A stretch of DNA of 50,499 bases, from the NCBI RefSeq assembly GCF_028688295.1, contig NZ_JAQTYM010000007.1, positions 1 to 50,499 of the forward strand, in the 5' to 3' direction. A program made the position numbers and the translations under genes. The stretch's first letter is position 1; the number at the start of each line of letters is the position of its first letter. This DNA is from Sulfuricurvum sp. Its GTDB lineage: Bacteria > Campylobacterota > Campylobacteria > Campylobacterales > Sulfurimonadaceae. This document shows, piece by piece, positions 1-9,661 of the stretch. The notes beneath the pieces were generated by a model. The model was not told the origin of the DNA. It saw only the letters and a list, made by a program, of their open reading frames with translations, and made no database searches.

Positions 1-2090
1 ATGGCACGCCCTTCACCGTCGTTGACGATCCCTTTGTCGAAAATCTGATAAAAGAGATTAAGAATATCAGGATGTGCTTTTTCGATCTCATCGAGTAACA
101 CCACTGAATAAGGTTTGATACGTACAGGATCGGTGAGTTGACCGCCGTCTCCATATCCGACATATCCCGGAGGTGATCCGATCAGACGTGAAACGGTGTG
201 TTTCTCTTGGAATTCGGTCATATTGATCGTGGTTAAAAATTGCTCTCCGCCATAGAGCAGATCGGCTACGGCTCTGGCGGTTTCAGTTTTGCCGACACCG
301 CTTGGACCTACGAGTAAAAAGACACCTGAGGGGGCATTTTCATTTTTCAATCCTGCTGCTGCAATTTGTAAAAAGGTGTTGAGATAAGAGATAGCCTGAT
401 CTTGTCCGATAACACGATTTTTCATTCGCTCTTGCAAGAGCATCACATTTTTAGCCTGTTCTTGAACCATACTCCCCAGAGGAATCCCTGTCCATGATGC
501 GATAACCTCGGCGATTTGTTCTGCTGTGACATTGTCATAGATATAGCGGCACTCTTCTTGCATCGCTAAAAGGCGTTGATGCTCTTTCGCAGCCGCATCT
601 TTTTTCCCTAAAGTGCGTAGTTTTATAATCTCTTCTACTAGCTTTTTTTGTTTATCGTATTCATTTTCAGCTTTTTTTAGCTCCTTATCCCGTTGTTTCA
701 ACTCGAAATTCAACGCTTTTATCCGCTTACTGTAATCATTAAGTCCATTTGCTTCGTCACGACGGAGCGATTCTAATTCTTGTTGGAGTCGTAATTGTTC
801 CGTTTCAATTTTTTGAATGCTATAGGGGCGGTTTGTTTTACTGATTTTGACATTAGCACATGCAGTATCGAGTACATCGATCGCTTTATCCGGTAACTGT
901 CTGCCGGTGATATAACGCGCTGAGAGGGACGCTGCGGCTTGTAGTGCGGCATCTTCGATATAGACTCCGTGAACCTCTTCGTATTTATGGGCAATACCGC
1001 GTAAAATAGTGGTCGCATCCTCGATACTCGGTTCTAGGAGGTTGATTTTTTGAAATCGGCGTGAGAGGGCGGCATCTTTTTCAAAATATTTACGATATTC
1101 CAGCCATGTTGTTGCGGCGATAGTGCGCAATTCACCACGAGCGAGAGCCGGTTTAAGCAGATTAGCAGCGTCGCTTCCCCCTTCGTTTCCACCTGCACCG
1201 ATCAGGGTATGAGACTCATCAATAAATAAAATGATAAATTGAGTACTGGAGCGGATCGCATTGATTACCCCTTGCAGGCGTCGTTCAAACTCCCCTTTGA
1301 CACTAGCACCCGCTTGCATCGCCCCTAAATCAAGCGAGAGCAATTTCGCACCATGAAGTTGTACCGGAACCTCTTCGTTGATAATTTTGAGAGCCAATCC
1401 CTCTACCACCGCCGTTTTACCGACCCCCGCTTCACCCACTAAAATCGGGTTGTTTTTACGGCGTCGTAACAAAATATCGATGGCTTGTCGGATTTCATCG
1501 TCTCGACAGAGTACTGGATCGATTTTCCCCTCACGTGCTAACTCGGTTACATCGGTTGTGAACTTTTCGAGATCTTCTTCGGAGGTGGTTTGGGCTTTTT
1601 TGGAGGTGGGTGGATTTTTAACGATGGATGCCTCTTTAACCAAGCCTTGGATTAGTGAACTCGCCTCGGCAGCATCGATTTTTTCAAGTACTTTAAAATA
1701 GGCAGTATTGGAGTATTTAATGCTGTTTTGAAGCATGGAGATTAACAATGCCGCTTCGGTGATCTCCCCTAGCTCCATCTCCAGTTTGGCGAACATATAG
1801 GCATCTTCTAACCACTGTACAAGAGAGGGTGAAAACACAGGACTGCTGCTTTCGCTTTGTTGTGTTTTGACACCGCTTTGCAGTACTTTGAGCATATGCT
1901 CCGAAGCAATAGTATATTGTTTTAAGAGGGCATTAAATACGCTGTACTCGTTTTCCAGCAATACAAATAATAAATCTTCAATCAGAATTTCTCCGCCGCC
2001 GCGTGCGATACATCGTTGTGCCGCATTTTGAAGGGTTTGTTTAGAGTTAAGATCCAGTGTTTCCACCAGTTTTTTAAGATCGAGTTTCAT
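1..2090 (-). CDS. tssH: Type VI secretion AAA+ ATPase ClpV/TssH (partial, C-terminus cut by window edge)
   Basis: This ATPase disassembles the contracted TssB/TssC sheath so its subunits can be reused. The frame is open from an ATG at 2090 to the window edge, giving about 696 residues; roughly the last 150-200 residues of the usual ClpV length are missing. An N-terminal Clp-N-like region (about 1-150) is followed by AAA domain 1 with Walker A GEAGVGKT (about 219-226) and Walker [11 protein letters not shown], where the usual DEAH reads DESH. A charged coiled-coil M domain lies at about 420-510, and AAA domain 2 has GPSGVGKTE (about 596-604) and [13 protein letters not shown]. The start overlaps the tssG stop in an ATGA. 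ClpV rather than ClpB is called because of the surrounding tss genes; the N-terminal region itself was not tested against ClpB. Confidence 0.93.
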   Translation of the reverse strand, partial: MKLDLKKLVETLDLNSKQTLQNAAQRCIARGGGEILIEDLLFVLLENEYSVFNALLKQYTIASEHMLKVLQSGVKTQQSESSSPVFSPSLVQWLEDAYMFAKLEMELGEITEAALLISMLQNSIKYSNTAYFKVLEKIDAAEASSLIQGLVKEASIVKNPPTSKKAQTTSEEDLEKFTTDVTELAREGKIDPVLCRDDEIRQAIDILLRRRKNNPILVGEAGVGKTAVVEGLALKIINEEVPVQLHGAKLLSLDLGAMQAGASVKGEFERRLQGVINAIRSSTQFIILFIDESHTLIGAGGNEGGSDAANLLKPALARGELRTIAATTWLEYRKYFEKDAALSRRFQKINLLEPSIEDATTILRGIAHKYEEVHGVYIEDAALQAAASLSARYITGRQLPDKAIDVLDTACANVKISKTNRPYSIQKIETEQLRLQQELESLRRDEANGLNDYSKRIKALNFELKQRDKELKKAENEYDKQKKLVEEIIKLRTLGKKDAAAKEHQRLLAMQEECRYIYDNVTAEQIAEVIASWTGIPLGSMVQEQAKNVMLLQERMKNRVIGQDQAISYLNTFLQIAAAGLKNENAPSGVFLLVGPSGVGKTETARAVADLLYGGEQFLTTINMTEFQEKHTVSRLIGSPPGYVGYGDGGQLTDPVRIKPYSVVLLDEIEKAHPDILNLFYQIFDKGIVNDGEGRA

Positions 2091-3082
2091 TTGTCTCCTT
2101 GATAAGTAAATAGCACTTCTAGATTTTCTTGGGGTGTCCCTATGACGCTGTTGATCCCTAGGTAACCACACTGTGGATTTGAGAGTTCACATGGGATGAT
2201 TTGATCGTTTTGTACGTGTAATGCAACATCGTATATAAGCGGCTCTTGGAGCATAAAATCGATGAGATCGTTTACTTTGTCCATTTTCGTGCCATGAACA
2301 CTGTAAGCGATCAAATCCTCCCACTGCGCCGATTTTAAAACAATCCGAAACTTGTTGTTTTTACTTTTGATCGATTCTCCGGCGAGGAAATCGCTCCCGA
2401 GTGTACAATTGGCACTCCCCAGATTGCAATGCTGCCATGAGGGGATCGCAATCGTGTGGGTAATACACTGCTCGATCTCTATCGCTTCATGGGAGAGATA
2501 ATGTTTTAAGATAGGCAAAAGCATCCCTGATGATTTTTGACGCATGCTCAAAATCCCGAGATATGGCATCAGCTTTTGGAGATTCAAGCGTGACGTTTTT
2601 GTATTATGTTCGTGGTACAGACCTAAAAGAGATAGCATGTATTTAGAAAAGGTATCTTTCAAATCGTGCTGATAATGGATGTAATAGCGATACTTCATCC
2701 AGATCGGATAGACCAATTTTTGGAGATGATGATTGTATATATCCAAATAATCACGGAGGACATTATCGCTATCGGAACTTTGGAGAATCATCTCACTGTA
2801 GTGGGATGGGAGCGGGGATGAACTCCCGAAAACAGCCAAAAAGTTGAGGGTAAGTTCGATAAACATCCCCTCGCTGTTTCGTTTCAATACCGCAGCCGAG
2901 AGATCCGATTTTTGGAATGCTAGACTTGGATTGGCACGAAAGTAGATTTTGTGATAGAGCTCATCACTGCTCAGTTTTGGGTAATACTCACGCAAATACT
3001 GCATCGATATACGGATAGCCTGCGGGAGTGTTGCGCGCGCAACGATCTCTTTGAGGGCAATATTAATCTCTTCTGTACTCAT
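2087..3082 (-). CDS. tssG: Type VI secretion baseplate subunit TssG
   Basis: TssG (VasB/ImpH family) forms the baseplate wedge with TssE, TssF and TssK. The protein is about 331 residues from the ATG at 3082, close to family size. It has the typical N-terminal helical region and the family-like stretches [13 protein letters not shown] and [11 protein letters not shown]. The start is uncertain: a GTG at 3094 overlaps the tssF stop (GTGA) and would suit translational coupling, while the ATG at 3082 lies 8 bp after that stop. Neither has a strong Shine-Dalgarno. The longer frame reaching 3127 runs inside tssF and is unlikely. The gene sits between tssF and tssH and is presumably co-transcribed with them. 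Confidence 0.88.
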   Translation of the reverse strand: MSTEEINIALKEIVARATLPQAIRISMQYLREYYPKLSSDELYHKIYFRANPSLAFQKSDLSAAVLKRNSEGMFIELTLNFLAVFGSSSPLPSHYSEMILQSSDSDNVLRDYLDIYNHHLQKLVYPIWMKYRYYIHYQHDLKDTFSKYMLSLLGLYHEHNTKTSRLNLQKLMPYLGILSMRQKSSGMLLPILKHYLSHEAIEIEQCITHTIAIPSWQHCNLGSANCTLGSDFLAGESIKSKNNKFRIVLKSAQWEDLIAYSVHGTKMDKVNDLIDFMLQEPLIYDVALHVQNDQIIPCELSNPQCGYLGINSVIGTPQENLEVLFTYQGDK

Positions 3083-3090
3083 CGATGCAC

Positions 3091-4863
3091 TCACAGTAGA
3101 GGTTGATAGCCCATTTTTGGAGCCCATTTGAAAGTATCATGATCGATCATTTTCACTTCCAGTTTATGGAAGGAGTTTATGTTGCAGTAGAGGGCGAAAA
3201 AGTCGTTTAATATACTGCAAAAAAGATAGGCTTCACCGATACCGGTGAATTTGGATACATCGATCTCTAAAAAGGTTTGAATACCGCGTATCGGGAACCC
3301 TTGATAGATCATCTCCGTTTTTTGGTGGGAAATAGAGAGGAGCCCTTTAATCATCAGCTCATTCTTTTTCTTGACTTTCATGTCATGCGCCCCTAAAAAG
3401 TCATAGGTACTTAAGATGGCACCCAAAATTTTGACATCGGTTAGCGAGAGGTGGTTCAATGACATATTAGAGATAATTCTCCATAAAAAATCGTTACCGA
3501 TGGGAGGAGGGTAGCTCTCAGTCGGTATAGTGATGTTTTTAAATTTCAAATGTGAGACAGTCGAATGGGGGTCAGAGATACAAATCTCTCCCAACGGTAA
3601 GGTAGAGGGGAGGGATCGATTCGTACACAATAGTTTTACCGAAACGGTTGCATTGGCATAATCGTTGTGTTCAAACAACCCATCTGCAGAGGCAAAGCGA
3701 ATATAACTGTAGGTTCTCTCAGAATTATCAGAGAGGCGAACCCGTACCGAGTAATATTCATCATGATCCCCATAATCGAACGATTCAAACGGCAAAAAAT
3801 CTTCATAGCAGTTTTTACTCGGTATCCATCCTCGGACACTATCTACCAAAAAGACTTCGCTCTCTTCACGATCAAACTCTGAAGCACTTAACAAATACTC
3901 TTCTTCGAGAGGGGTTTTACGAATCGGAATAGCATCGACTTCAAAGAGATTGATGATCGGAGTGCAATAAAGAGCAAAGTTCTCTTTACTCAACGTCTGG
4001 GCAGAACCAAGCCGTTTTGAAAAGTAAAAGCGCACTCTAAAGTGGCGGCTTTTCTCTAATATCTCTTTTTCGATTCCAAAGAGTTTGTCTAGATTGTTAA
4101 TATCGAGAAATAGAAACTTTTGCTCATACGCAAAATACTCTTGGAGGACCACATAGCCATCAAAAATATTTTGAGAATAGGGGAGCATCCGTTCATCGCT
4201 TTTGAACCCGACCGGAGTGATCGAACGTGTTGGTAGGTGAACGGTACGCAATACCTCTTCTTGATAGTCGAGTACCTCTACCTCTATGGTTTCGGTGTAT
4301 TGCATGAGATAGAGATAAAGCTCTTTTGCGATGAATTTTGAGCCGTTGAGATAGATCCGCAAATTATCCATTTCACATAACTCTAACGACCCTTTGCAAC
4401 TCATCATAAAATCAAGTTCGAGTTGGCTTTTACTGCCGTGTACGATATATTTGCTTTGATGGATTTCGATCGGATGAACTACCGTATCGTAGCAGGTACG
4501 AAATTTATACTGCACCCCATCGCGTGTCGGGGTGCTTAACACTTCACTTTGACGCGGAACGACATGAGGGATGCTTTGATCGCGTAAAGGTTCATACGCG
4601 ATGATAGAATACGACGGAATCGGACGAATATAGTTCGGCCATAAGAGCTGCGCTAGGTTGTGTGATACTTCAGGGAGTTCTTCATCAAGCTGCTGACGTA
4701 AGCGTCCTGTTAAAAAAGCAAATCCCTCAAGCATCCGTTCAACATCGGGGTCTTGCCCCTCTTTTGCGAGATAAGGAGATAAACCGGGATTGCGCAGGGC
4801 AAACTCTTCCCCCAGTTTTCGTAATGAGCCGAGCTCATGAAGATAGTAGTCGTTAATTGTCAT
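3091..4863 (-). CDS. tssF: Type VI secretion baseplate subunit TssF
   Basis: TssF (VasA/ImpG family, 590 aa, normal length) is the main baseplate wedge protein and resembles phage gp6. The N-terminus is diagnostic: an INDYYLHELGSLR start, then FALRNPGLSPYL, DPDVERMLEGFAFLTGRL and LLWPNYIRPIPSY. The C-terminal part contains FLEIDVSKFTGIGEAYLF, typical of the family. The start overlaps the end of tssE by 11 bp, so the two are probably translationally coupled. The order tssE-tssF-tssG is the common baseplate module. Confidence 0.96.
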   Translation of the reverse strand: MTINDYYLHELGSLRKLGEEFALRNPGLSPYLAKEGQDPDVERMLEGFAFLTGRLRQQLDEELPEVSHNLAQLLWPNYIRPIPSYSIIAYEPLRDQSIPHVVPRQSEVLSTPTRDGVQYKFRTCYDTVVHPIEIHQSKYIVHGSKSQLELDFMMSCKGSLELCEMDNLRIYLNGSKFIAKELYLYLMQYTETIEVEVLDYQEEVLRTVHLPTRSITPVGFKSDERMLPYSQNIFDGYVVLQEYFAYEQKFLFLDINNLDKLFGIEKEILEKSRHFRVRFYFSKRLGSAQTLSKENFALYCTPIINLFEVDAIPIRKTPLEEEYLLSASEFDREESEVFLVDSVRGWIPSKNCYEDFLPFESFDYGDHDEYYSVRVRLSDNSERTYSYIRFASADGLFEHNDYANATVSVKLLCTNRSLPSTLPLGEICISDPHSTVSHLKFKNITIPTESYPPPIGNDFLWRIISNMSLNHLSLTDVKILGAILSTYDFLGAHDMKVKKKNELMIKGLLSISHQKTEMIYQGFPIRGIQTFLEIDVSKFTGIGEAYLFCSILNDFFALYCNINSFHKLEVKMIDHDTFKWAPKMGYQPLL

Positions 4864-5272
4864 CTTTTAAAACCTTAATCGCGCCATTTCCTAATAAATT
4901 TGCTTTAAACGTCACTTTCTTTTGAACTCTGTTGAGTCTGAGATACCCTTCGATATAAACATTCATCTCATTAACATCGAGTCGTTCACGAGAGATCCCG
5001 ACACGGGCGTTATAGAGACGTGGTTCATATTTTCGGATACAGATTTCGGCACTTTTTTCGACCGTTTCGATCGACTCTTTTTGACTTTGATGCATGTTGT
5101 TCAAATCGGGTCTGCCATAGTCGTGAACCGTCTCAGCCGACCCTGCGTTGGTAGAAAAAATTCGTGAAAGGTTATTGGCGATGGATTGGTACATCGCCTC
5201 TTCATCATTGGATGCTTTTACATGCATCGCAGAGGATGATAACCTCTCAAACAAACTCCCTCTGTACGCCAT
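4853..5272 (-). CDS. tssE: Type VI secretion baseplate subunit TssE (gp25-like)
   Basis: A 139-aa protein of the gp25-like/TssE family, which nucleates sheath polymerisation at the baseplate. It starts MAYRGSLFERL, a common TssE opening. The conserved gp25 region covers the second half, including YGRPDLNN and YEPRLYNARVGI (about residues 78-108). An AAGGA Shine-Dalgarno precedes the ATG at 5272. It lies 3 bp after tssC and overlaps tssF by 11 bp. Confidence 0.92.
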   Translation of the reverse strand: MAYRGSLFERLSSSAMHVKASNDEEAMYQSIANNLSRIFSTNAGSAETVHDYGRPDLNNMHQSQKESIETVEKSAEICIRKYEPRLYNARVGISRERLDVNEMNVYIEGYLRLNRVQKKVTFKANLLGNGAIKVLKDDN

Positions 5273-5275
5273 TTT

Positions 5276-6754
5276 TTATTCCTTGTCCAATTTTCCGACG
5301 AGGGAGAGCTCGAAGCTTGCACCCATGTATTTGAAATGTGGACGCAACGACATTTTTACTCGATACCAGCCCGGATTTCCTTCGACATCTTCGACGAGAA
5401 TCTGTGCTTTTTTAAACGGTCGTTTACTACGAATTTCAGCACTTGGGTTCTCTTGATCGGCGATGTATTGTTTAACCCAGCGGTTTAGCTCACGTTCCAA
5501 ATCGGAGCGCTCGCGCCATGTTCCGATATGTTCACGCTGCAATACTTTGATGTAATGTGACATACGGGTAATCGCATAAAGATACGGAAGCTGAGTCCCC
5601 AATTTATAATTGAGTTCCGCCTCTTTACCCTCAGGGGTATTGGCAAACAGTTTTGGCGCTTGCGCTGAATTGGCAGCGAAAAATGCCGCATTATTACTCC
5701 CTTTACGCATGGTTAGAGGGATGAATCCTTGCTCAGAAAGCTCATATTCGCGGCGATCGGAGACTAACACTTCGGTCGGGATTTTCATCTCGACATCCCC
5801 CATACTCTCAAACGCATGAACCGGAAGATCGGTAATTGCACCACCGCTGCTAGGACCGATGATATTGGTACACCAGCGGTATTGGGCAAAGCTGTTGGTC
5901 AGTGCGCTTGCAAAGGCGTACACGGTGTTACCCCAAAGATACGATTCGTGGTTATCAGATACGTTCTCTTTGTAAACAAATTTTGCAATCGGATTGTTTT
6001 CTGGATCATACGGAGCACGCAATAAAAAGCGCGGAAGTGTCAAACCGACATAACGTGCGTCTTCATTGGTTTCTCTAAACCCTCTCCATCCTGCGAATTG
6101 GGGTGAACCCATAACATCTTGGAGATCTTTTAAATCGGGTAATCCTTCAAAACTCTCTAGTCCGAAAAATTTCGGTCCTGCCGCTGCGATAAACGGAGCA
6201 TGACTCATCGCCGCAATTGATGCTACTTTGTTGAGAAATTTGATATCTACATTCGAAGGGGATAGTTGGTAATCGGCGATAATCGTTCCGACAGGTTCTC
6301 CTCCGAATTGTCCGTAACCGGCGCTGTAGATATGTTTGTACAAACCTGATTGTGTAATATCGAGGCACTCTTCGAAATCATCTAAGAGTTCCTCTTTGGA
6401 AACGTTGATGATCTCCATCAAGATGTTGCTTCTAAAATCGGTACGCTCTACGAGCATATAGAGTCCGCGCCATTTTGATTCGAGTGCTTGAAACTTATCG
6501 TGATGTAAAATAGCGTCCATTTGAGCACTGATTTTTGCATCGATTTGTGCGATCATACGATCAACAATCGATTTGTTTACTTTTTCTTCAGAGTTACCTG
6601 CTTTTAATAGTTCTTGGATCAGGGCACCGACACCGTTTTTGACAACACTGTAGGTCTCATCTTCGCGAGTAAGATTGGTCTCTGCAATGATGTTGTCTAA
6701 AAGATTGCCGCTAAATTCCGGGTTAAATGATTGTTCGCTTAATTGGGTTGTCAT
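5276..6754 (-). CDS. tssC: Type VI secretion sheath large subunit TssC
   Basis: TssC (VipB/ImpC family, 492 aa) forms the contractile sheath with TssB. Family hallmarks include KFQALESKWRGLYMLVERTD (about 86-105), GEPVGTIIADYQ, HAPFIAAAGPKFFGLESF and WCTNIIGPSSGG. The C-terminus carries the late beta-strand region PGWYRVKMSLRPHFKYMGA. It lies 13 bp after tssB. Length and motifs look intact. Confidence 0.97.
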   Translation of the reverse strand: MTTQLSEQSFNPEFSGNLLDNIIAETNLTREDETYSVVKNGVGALIQELLKAGNSEEKVNKSIVDRMIAQIDAKISAQMDAILHHDKFQALESKWRGLYMLVERTDFRSNILMEIINVSKEELLDDFEECLDITQSGLYKHIYSAGYGQFGGEPVGTIIADYQLSPSNVDIKFLNKVASIAAMSHAPFIAAAGPKFFGLESFEGLPDLKDLQDVMGSPQFAGWRGFRETNEDARYVGLTLPRFLLRAPYDPENNPIAKFVYKENVSDNHESYLWGNTVYAFASALTNSFAQYRWCTNIIGPSSGGAITDLPVHAFESMGDVEMKIPTEVLVSDRREYELSEQGFIPLTMRKGSNNAAFFAANSAQAPKLFANTPEGKEAELNYKLGTQLPYLYAITRMSHYIKVLQREHIGTWRERSDLERELNRWVKQYIADQENPSAEIRSKRPFKKAQILVEDVEGNPGWYRVKMSLRPHFKYMGASFELSLVGKLDKE

Positions 6755-6767
6755 TCGTCTCTATCCT

Positions 6768-7247
6768 TTAGTGTGTTGATGTTAATTCATCGAGAAGTTT
6801 TTGACGTTCTGCTTCATCAGAAATAGCATTTTCAATCGCTTTACGAAATGCCGGTACATTGCCGAGAGGCCCTTTTAACGCAATCAGTGATTGGCGAAGC
6901 TGCATTAACTTTTTCATTTCAGCAACGTTTTCAACGATGTTTTCAGGTGAAAAATCTTTCATGCTTTCGATGGTTAGATTGATCGTCATATCGCTTGCTT
7001 CATCCGCCATACGATTGGGTACTGTAAATTCCAATGATAAATTCTGATTTTTCAGAACGTCATTAAAATTTTGTTTGTTGACTTTGATCACCTTTTTTTG
7101 TTCAACCGGTTTTTTCTCTTCGTTAGGGTTAAATTCTCCCAAAACCGTGATTTTGTACGGTATTTCGATCTCTTCAGATTGATCTCCTGTCGCCGGTTTA
7201 TAGGTGACGTTAATTCTCTCTTTCGGTGATTCGGACTGTTTATTCAT
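6768..7247 (-). CDS. tssB: Type VI secretion sheath small subunit TssB
   Basis: TssB (VipA/ImpB family, 159 aa) is the small sheath subunit whose C-terminal helix interlocks with TssC and is recognised by ClpV in well-studied systems. Visible family features are INVTYKPATGD near the start, ITVLGEF, FTVPNRMADEASD and the motif FSPENIVENV, followed by the helical C-terminus ending in a LLDELTSTH tail. A clear AGGAG Shine-Dalgarno precedes the ATG. It follows tssA by 11 bp and precedes tssC by 13 bp. Confidence 0.95.
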   Translation of the reverse strand: MNKQSESPKERINVTYKPATGDQSEEIEIPYKITVLGEFNPNEEKKPVEQKKVIKVNKQNFNDVLKNQNLSLEFTVPNRMADEASDMTINLTIESMKDFSPENIVENVAEMKKLMQLRQSLIALKGPLGNVPAFRKAIENAISDEAERQKLLDELTSTH

Positions 7248-7258
7248 GATGACTCCTT

Positions 7259-8740
7259 TTAAAATTTGATGTCGACAGCTTCAGCCGTATTGACTCGGCA
7301 AAGCCCTTGGTAAGCACTCTCTAATCTCGAATGATCCAACTGAGTGCGGTTGAACGAATTGAGTAACAGTTTGTAGACTTGTGCTGCGAGGTCTGGTTGC
7401 CACTCTTCGAGTCGAAAATGAGAAATATCTTTTTCGAGCTCTTCTATCAATGCGATTGCCATTTGCGGCTTTAGTGCTTCTATCGCAATCTCTGCATGTA
7501 AAAGACGCCATTTAAACTGCTCTTCTTTATCGGCTCCGTTTCGAAATGAGCGTTGTAAAAGATCCATCGCCCCTACCGTGTCCTTTTTTTTCAAAAGTGC
7601 GAAGCTACTCTCTCTTACATACTCGTATTTTTCATTCTCTTTTTCACCCCCACTGAGGGTGTTTGAACCCTCCGTTGAAATAGTTTCATTCATCCACGAT
7701 TTGAGTTCGGATGGAACGAACGGTGTACCGTCTCGAAAACTAAGCTCGCTTATCTTTTCATTGGAACGGATAAAACTGATGAGCATATTTTTGACTTCCA
7801 GTGCAGCTTGTGTGTGTTGCGCTGATTCCAACAGTTTATAGACTTTGAAATGTCCCTCAAGCCAAAACGGAGAGCGTAAAAGGATGCTTTCTAAGATCTC
7901 AAAAGCTTCGGCTGTATTTCCAGCATTTACACAATTTTCCGCCTCTTCGATACGCTCAAAACTCGGAGGATTCAACATGGTTTTCCCATTTTGAGACTCA
8001 GGCAGACCATCAATTTCCAGCCAACAGATCATACGGGTCAATCGGATGGAGCGAAGATCGCTTATCTCTTTGTTTCTCCAGTATCGGCTGAGCATCTCGG
8101 TATTTTTTTTGATGGTGTTGAGCATCTTGATCGCATCGGCATCGGTTGATATTTCATTGGAAGATCCCTCACTAGAGGGAGTAGGGGCTATTGATTTTTT
8201 AGCACTCTCTTCACGAGCTTTTTTATCCTCTTCTAGGAGTCTAATCACCTCTTTAAATAAAAGAGTCTCGCTCTCTGTCGTCGTTTTAACAGCAGATTGA
8301 AATGATTTGAACAGCTCTAAAAAAAGCTCAGATTGATGATGTGGAATCGCCAAATTACGATCATGCGTTAGATGAGGAGTTAAAATCGTTTCAAACCATT
8401 GCAGCGCATTGAATTTGACACGGTTTGAGAGAGGGAAGAGTGCTTGAGCGAAATCAAGCATCATCGAGTTCAGGGTATGGAGTGCGCTTTCAAGAGCGTC
8501 AAACCCATTGAGCTTAAATTGTGCAAATGCCCACCATGATGCTATTTTAATATCTTTGCTACGTTCGCAGAGGAGATGCTCGCTCAGTTCACTCACAAGC
8601 CGCCAATTAGTAATCGATCCTTCCACTAAACTATTGGCTTTATCGATCTCTGCTTCGATAGATAGAAATATATCATCGTATTTTGTATCAATACCACAAG
8701 GTGACTCTTCAGATATTGGGGTAAGAATTATGCTATACAA
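7259..8740 (-). CDS. tssA: Type VI secretion protein TssA (VasJ-type)
   Basis: TssA caps or primes sheath assembly. This 493-aa protein has the ImpA N-terminal domain (about 8-120: SEESPCGIDTKYDDIF, SWWAFAQFKLNGF). A low-complexity charged linker follows, then a C-terminal part of the VasJ/TIGR03362 type (about 225-490: SRYWRNKEISDLRSIRLTR, SPFWLEGHFKVYKLLE). The long C-terminus places it with the long TssA forms rather than the short dodecameric ones; this subclass call is from motif memory. The start is a TTG supported by GGAG five bases upstream; no ATG lies nearby in frame. It is the first gene of the visible T6SS run. Confidence 0.9.
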   Translation of the reverse strand: MYSIILTPISEESPCGIDTKYDDIFLSIEAEIDKANSLVEGSITNWRLVSELSEHLLCERSKDIKIASWWAFAQFKLNGFDALESALHTLNSMMLDFAQALFPLSNRVKFNALQWFETILTPHLTHDRNLAIPHHQSELFLELFKSFQSAVKTTTESETLLFKEVIRLLEEDKKAREESAKKSIAPTPSSEGSSNEISTDADAIKMLNTIKKNTEMLSRYWRNKEISDLRSIRLTRMICWLEIDGLPESQNGKTMLNPPSFERIEEAENCVNAGNTAEAFEILESILLRSPFWLEGHFKVYKLLESAQHTQAALEVKNMLISFIRSNEKISELSFRDGTPFVPSELKSWMNETISTEGSNTLSGGEKENEKYEYVRESSFALLKKKDTVGAMDLLQRSFRNGADKEEQFKWRLLHAEIAIEALKPQMAIALIEELEKDISHFRLEEWQPDLAAQVYKLLLNSFNRTQLDHSRLESAYQGLCRVNTAEAVDIKF

Positions 8741-8760
8741 AACAGCTCCAGTACACTATT

Positions 8761-8775
8761 TATTGTCATACAATA
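8761..8775. promoter_or_regulatory. Perfect palindrome upstream of tssA (possible operator)
   Basis: TATTGTCATACAATA is a perfect 6-3-6 inverted repeat whose near edge is 20 bp upstream of the tssA TTG start. It sits where a short-leader core promoter would lie. No transcription start can be fixed from sequence; regulator binding is an inference. Confidence 0.4.
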
Positions 8776-8998
8776 TGAATTAATGTTATTTTTGAAGTGA
8801 CATCTTATCGTTTTATTCTTTACAAAAACTTTTATATTAAAATATTAATAAATAAATACAATTTTTAGATGTTTATTATTGGTGTAATTTAATTATGTGT
8901 AGCAAGTATTGTCATTATTTAGAACATGAAGTATGGTTGTCTAATTAAACAGAAAATTTTAATTGTGTTAGGAGGAGGAGAAAATATAAGGATTAAAT
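8776..8998. other. AT-rich spacer between tssA and lolA
   Basis: This part of the 288-bp gap is very AT-rich, with many TTTA and ATTA runs. It presumably holds the T6SS promoter reading leftward. No convincing sigma-54 (GG-N10-GC) element was seen on the minus strand. A GGAGGAGGAG purine run at 8971-8980 precedes only a 9-codon frame. Confidence 0.4.
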
Positions 8999-9027
8999 GG
9001 TGCTAAAGCTTAATTTGCCTTAGCTCC
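8999..9027 (-). terminator. Hairpin after lolA, candidate terminator
   Basis: Immediately after the lolA stop (reading leftward), GGAGCTAAGGC pairs with GCTTTAGCACC around an AAATTAA loop, with one mismatch and one G-T pair. There is no clean U run after it, only an AT-rich stretch, so intrinsic termination is plausible but not certain. Confidence 0.4.
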
Positions 9028-9028
9028 T

Positions 9029-9544
9029 TTACCCTTTGATGACGTCGTAGTCATCAGGAATATTTGGTTTAAACTTTGAGGTTTCGATCGGTTTATTTTG
9101 TGATGGATTTGTAAATTTAATCAGTACTTTATTGTCAAATCCATCGGTATAGCTGATGGAGGTCAGTAAATTATCACGAAATATTATCGTATATTTTTCC
9201 CCTTTTACAGTTGCGATATACTTATGATCGTCAACTTTTTTGGCGTGTTGAACAATCTGGAGAAAATCGATTTCTCCATCGAGATTTCGTAGGGTTACTT
9301 GTTCGATGGATGGTTCGATAACGGTGATTTTTTGAGCATTAACATACACACTTTTTTTAATCGGTTTTTGGTAGATCCAGAGTGCATTTTGTGGTTTTGC
9401 GGCCCATAATTCTCCGGTATAGCGGATTGTTTTTCCGTTATCATCGGTAATTGTCTGCTCAAACTTTGAGTTAAAACTATTGATCTCCATTGGTGAGGCC
9501 ATGAGAGAGGTGAGGGTGAGAAGGAAAAAGAGAATAAAACGCAC
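9029..9544 (-). CDS. lolA: Outer-membrane lipoprotein carrier LolA
   Basis: LolA shuttles lipoproteins through the periplasm from the inner-membrane Lol permease to the outer membrane. From the GTG at 9544, supported by AAAGGA six bases upstream, the protein is 171 aa. It has a signal peptide (VRFILFFLLTLTSLMASP) and a LolA-type half-barrel (NSFNSKFEQTITDDNGK, ELWAAKPQNALWIYQKP). An upstream in-frame TTG at 9583 would extend it but lacks a ribosome site. It is divergent from secA, and the LolC/E-family permease lies just beyond secA, so the Lol pathway genes surround secA here. Confidence 0.9.
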   Translation of the reverse strand: MRFILFFLLTLTSLMASPMEINSFNSKFEQTITDDNGKTIRYTGELWAAKPQNALWIYQKPIKKSVYVNAQKITVIEPSIEQVTLRNLDGEIDFLQIVQHAKKVDDHKYIATVKGEKYTIIFRDNLLTSISYTDGFDNKVLIKFTNPSQNKPIETSKFKPNIPDDYDVIKG

Positions 9545-9572
9545 AAATTGTCCTTTTTTAAATGATAAACGA

Positions 9573-9578
9573 ATTGTA
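9573..9578 (-). promoter_or_regulatory. Putative lolA -10 element
   Basis: TACAAT on the minus strand, preceded by GGA, lies 28 bp upstream of the GTG start. A -35 box is not obvious, which is usual for Campylobacterota sigma-70 promoters. Confidence 0.4.
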
Positions 9579-9611
9579 TCCAATCCATATTAACCAAAAC
9601 TATATATTTCC

Positions 9612-9617
9612 TATGAT
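9612..9617 (+). promoter_or_regulatory. Putative secA -10 element
   Basis: TATGAT, within CTATGATAAAAT, lies about 44 bp upstream of the secA ATG and points away from lolA. The assignment rests only on resemblance to the -10 consensus and on position. Confidence 0.4.
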
Positions 9618-9661
9618 AAAATCAGCGACTTTTTAAATACTGTTCATAATGAAGGCTTTCA

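Noticed and set aside
1-2090. Housekeeping disaggregase ClpB for the left-edge AAA+ gene
   Set aside because: It is the last visible gene of a continuous tss operon with an ATGA overlap to tssG, which points to ClpV/TssH.
8971-9023. GGAGGAGGAG followed by an ATG frame of nine codons (8997-9023)
   Set aside because: The frame is too short, lies within the lolA-side hairpin on the opposite strand, and has no visible promoter; the purine run is likely chance.
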